Below are positions 62,387 to 64,000 of a stretch of 64,000 bases of DNA, piece after piece (positions within the stretch are counted from its first letter, which is position 1; each line of letters begins with the position of its first letter). Where the stretch lies: NCBI GenBank assembly GCA_951828235.1, contig OX639965.1, forward strand, positions 1-64,000, in the 5' to 3' direction. The notes beneath the pieces were generated by a model. The model was not told the origin of the DNA and did no database searches. It was given only the letters and a program-made list of their open reading frames with translations. The position numbers and the translations under genes are program-made. This DNA comes from an uncultured Gammaproteobacteria bacterium (lineage in GTDB: Bacteria; Pseudomonadota; Gammaproteobacteria; Steroidobacterales; Foliamicaceae).

Positions 62387-63307
62387 TTGCTCTACGGTCT
62401 GGACATCGGTGGCACCAAGTCGGAGTTCGCTGTCTTCGACCATGATCTGAACCGCGCCCACACACACCGAATCGCCACACCGACAGGCGATTATGACGAA
62501 TTTCTGCGGACAATCAGCGATGTCGTTGTACGAGCCGACGCTCAATTCGGGTCGGTGGGATCCGTCGGCGTCGGGCTGCCGGGCATCGTCGATCAGACCG
62601 GCAGGTCCTTTTCGGCAAATGTCCCGTGCCTTACCGGTCGTAACGTTAAGGCCGGACTGTCCCGGGCCTTGGGCCGGGAGGTCGCCGTTATCAATGACGG
62701 CCGAGCTTTCGCCTTATCGGAGGCTAACGGAGGCGCCGCCAGCAACCATGAGCGCGTTATCGGCGCGATCCTGGGTACGGGCGCCGTGGGCGGCTACTGT
62801 GTGCGCGGGCAGTTGCAGACCGGCAGAGACGGAGTGGCGGGCGAATGGGGGCACTTGCCGATCGCGGCTACCGTGCTGGAGCGTCACGCCCTGCCTCTTT
62901 ACCGCTGCGGCTGCGGCGCCTCCGGGTGCATAGAGTGTTATGTATCCGGCCCAGGATTCTCGCGAATATACAAGCACCTGACAGAGTCCCGCCTGTCGGC
63001 CCTGGAAATCGTTCGCTGCATGCGCGAAGGCGCGGAGTCCTGCGCGAAGGTGTTCGACATCTGGATCGACTGTCTGGCCAGTTGTTTTTCCCAACTGATA
63101 CTTCACGTCAATCCCGATATTATCGTCATCGGTGGTGGATTGTCCCGTATTTCTGAACTCTACGATCGCCTGCCTCAGGTCTTGTCCGTTCATTTGTTCG
63201 GCGACATCCAACCGCCCGCGATCGTGCCGGCAAGGTACGGCGATGCCAGCGGCGTGCGGGGCGCGGCCATAGTCGGCGCCCGGAATTCCGGAACCGCTAC
63301 CGTCTAA
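62387..63307 (+). CDS. agaK: ROK family amino-sugar kinase
   Basis: A 306-residue ROK kinase. The ATP site is YGLDIGGTKSEFAVFD; the catalytic Asp is in VINDGRAFALSEAN; GAILGTGAVGGY binds phosphate; AGEWGHLPI and the zinc motif CGCGASGCIECYVSG are typical of N-acetylglucosamine/N-acetylgalactosamine kinases. It would phosphorylate the imported N-acetyl amino sugar at C6. The start is TTG 62387, with GAGGTGG about 10 bases upstream and no other usable start. The GlcNAc-kinase assignment cannot be excluded. Confidence 0.88.
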   Translation: MLYGLDIGGTKSEFAVFDHDLNRAHTHRIATPTGDYDEFLRTISDVVVRADAQFGSVGSVGVGLPGIVDQTGRSFSANVPCLTGRNVKAGLSRALGREVAVINDGRAFALSEANGGAASNHERVIGAILGTGAVGGYCVRGQLQTGRDGVAGEWGHLPIAATVLERHALPLYRCGCGASGCIECYVSGPGFSRIYKHLTESRLSALEIVRCMREGAESCAKVFDIWIDCLASCFSQLILHVNPDIIVIGGGLSRISELYDRLPQVLSVHLFGDIQPPAIVPARYGDASGVRGAAIVGARNSGTATV

Positions 63308-63408
63308 GCCGCACTGTTACCGCACCTGTGCTTCGTGACGCTTCGGCAGGCTGTAGCGATCCTTCCGTTCGTTACCTGAAGAAATGCGAACGACACAAAC
63401 ATAGAACG

Positions 63409-64000
63409 ATGCAAACTACGGCTTTGACCAATGCCACGGTATTCACAGGCGAGACGGTGCATGAGAACTGCTCGATTGTCATCGAGCGGGGGATCGTCAG
63501 GCGCCTATTGTTGAATGGTTGCTATACGGAGGGTACAGCGGCTGTAACTGACGTTAAGGGCCGCGTCCTGGCGCCGGGTTTCATTGATATGCAGGTAAAC
63601 GGTGGAGGCGGCGTACTGTTCAATAATACGCCCACCGTGGAATCTCTGCGCATAATGGGAAACGCACATTCGAGGTTCGGCACCACCGCCTTCCTGCCCA
63701 CCCTGATCAGCGACCATTACGAGGTAATGCGCGCCGGGCTGGACGCCGTCCGGCGAGCAAACCAGGAAGCAGTACCGGGTGTGCTGGGCATTCACCTGGA
63801 AGGGCCATTCCTCAGCGCGGAGCGGAGAGGCGTTCACGACGCCACCCGATTCAGGACGATTGACGACGAAGCGATGGAAATCATCACGTCGCTGAGGCCG
63901 GACCTGGTGACCTTGATAACTCTGGCGCCGGAAATGACAACGCCGGACGTCATCGCTCGCCTCTGCAGCGCCGGCGTGATCGTGTTTATGGGACATTCCG
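63409..64000 (+). CDS. nagA: N-acetylhexosamine-6-phosphate deacetylase (partial)
   Basis: An amidohydrolase-fold deacetylase, cut by the window end after ~197 residues. From ATG 63409 it shows LAPGFIDMQVNGGGGVLFNN (NagA-type replacement of HxH), FGTTAFLPTLISD, GIHLEGPFLSAERRGVHD with the metal Glu, and a His in the final FMGHS. It removes acetate from GalNAc-6-P or GlcNAc-6-P before AgaS. It lies 101 bp after the kinase. AgaA and NagA cannot be told apart from this part; context favours a GalNAc role. Confidence 0.88.
   Translation, partial: MQTTALTNATVFTGETVHENCSIVIERGIVRRLLLNGCYTEGTAAVTDVKGRVLAPGFIDMQVNGGGGVLFNNTPTVESLRIMGNAHSRFGTTAFLPTLISDHYEVMRAGLDAVRRANQEAVPGVLGIHLEGPFLSAERRGVHDATRFRTIDDEAMEIITSLRPDLVTLITLAPEMTTPDVIARLCSAGVIVFMGHS

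Overview
The window is GC-rich, gene-dense chromosomal DNA from a gammaproteobacterium, probably an uncultured lineage. The main evidence is the housekeeping block thrS-infC-rpmI-rplT-pheS-pheT-ihfA-merR-tRNA-Pro, a bifunctional HisB, and an aspartokinase/diaminopimelate decarboxylase fusion known from Xanthomonas-like gammaproteobacteria. I see no CRISPR array, prophage or rRNA. Functions are assigned from motifs and gene order only, because no database search was possible.

Layout. 1-3.5 kb (+): end of a CaiB/BaiF CoA-transferase, a cysteine hydrolase, a VOC protein, a methyltransferase and a small coiled-coil protein. 3.5-11.5 kb (-): a 2Fe-2S ferredoxin, then an envelope energy-transduction operon (DUF3450, TtpC-like long ExbB, ExbB, ExbD, ExbD, TonB, TonB, TPR). 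This operon carries a tandem duplication, a 12-codon tonB relic and an intact IS630-type element. 11.7-21.1 kb (+): a leu-his transcription unit with a promoter, a Leu-containing leader peptide and an attenuator, followed by leuA-ilvE-leuC-leuD-leuB-hisG-hisD-amidohydrolase. 21.1-24.6 kb (-): a pair of exported TldE/TldD-like proteins. 24.8-29.3 kb (+): hisC-hisB-hisH-hisA-hisF, with a 262-bp three-stem palindromic element inserted at the 5' end of hisH. 29.3-34.6 kb (-): hisE, lysC-lysA fusion, a D-2-hydroxyacid dehydrogenase-like flavoprotein and an AI-2E family membrane protein. 34.65-42.2 kb (-): tRNA-Pro and the translation block, with a PheT lacking its EMAP-like tRNA-binding domain and an infC that must start at AUC, then a Spy-like protein.

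42.3-50.1 kb (-): a possible catabolic operon: Rieske oxygenase alpha and beta, acyl-CoA ligase, thiolase-like protein, a DUF35-SDR fusion, an SDR and a cyclase-family hydrolase. It is punctuated by large palindromes. 50.3-51.9 kb (-): an AbiE-type toxin-antitoxin pair bracketed by an 11-bp direct repeat. 52-57.1 kb (+): three related serine hydrolases with a DUF1801 protein and a c-type cytochrome. 57.2-64 kb (+): a possible ppc relic, then an N-acetylgalactosamine locus (DeoR regulator, MFS transporter, AgaZ, AgaS, ROK kinase, NagA/AgaA deacetylase cut by the window end).

The most unusual material is a set of structured palindromes: the three-way-junction element that supplies the start codon and ribosome site of hisH, a 166-bp CTAG-ended palindrome, a 110-bp element with a 30-bp perfect stem, and short GGCG-AGA-CGCC hairpins. 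Other points of interest are the leu attenuator heading a leu-his unit, the trimmed PheT, the exported TldD/E pair and the DUF35-SDR fusion.
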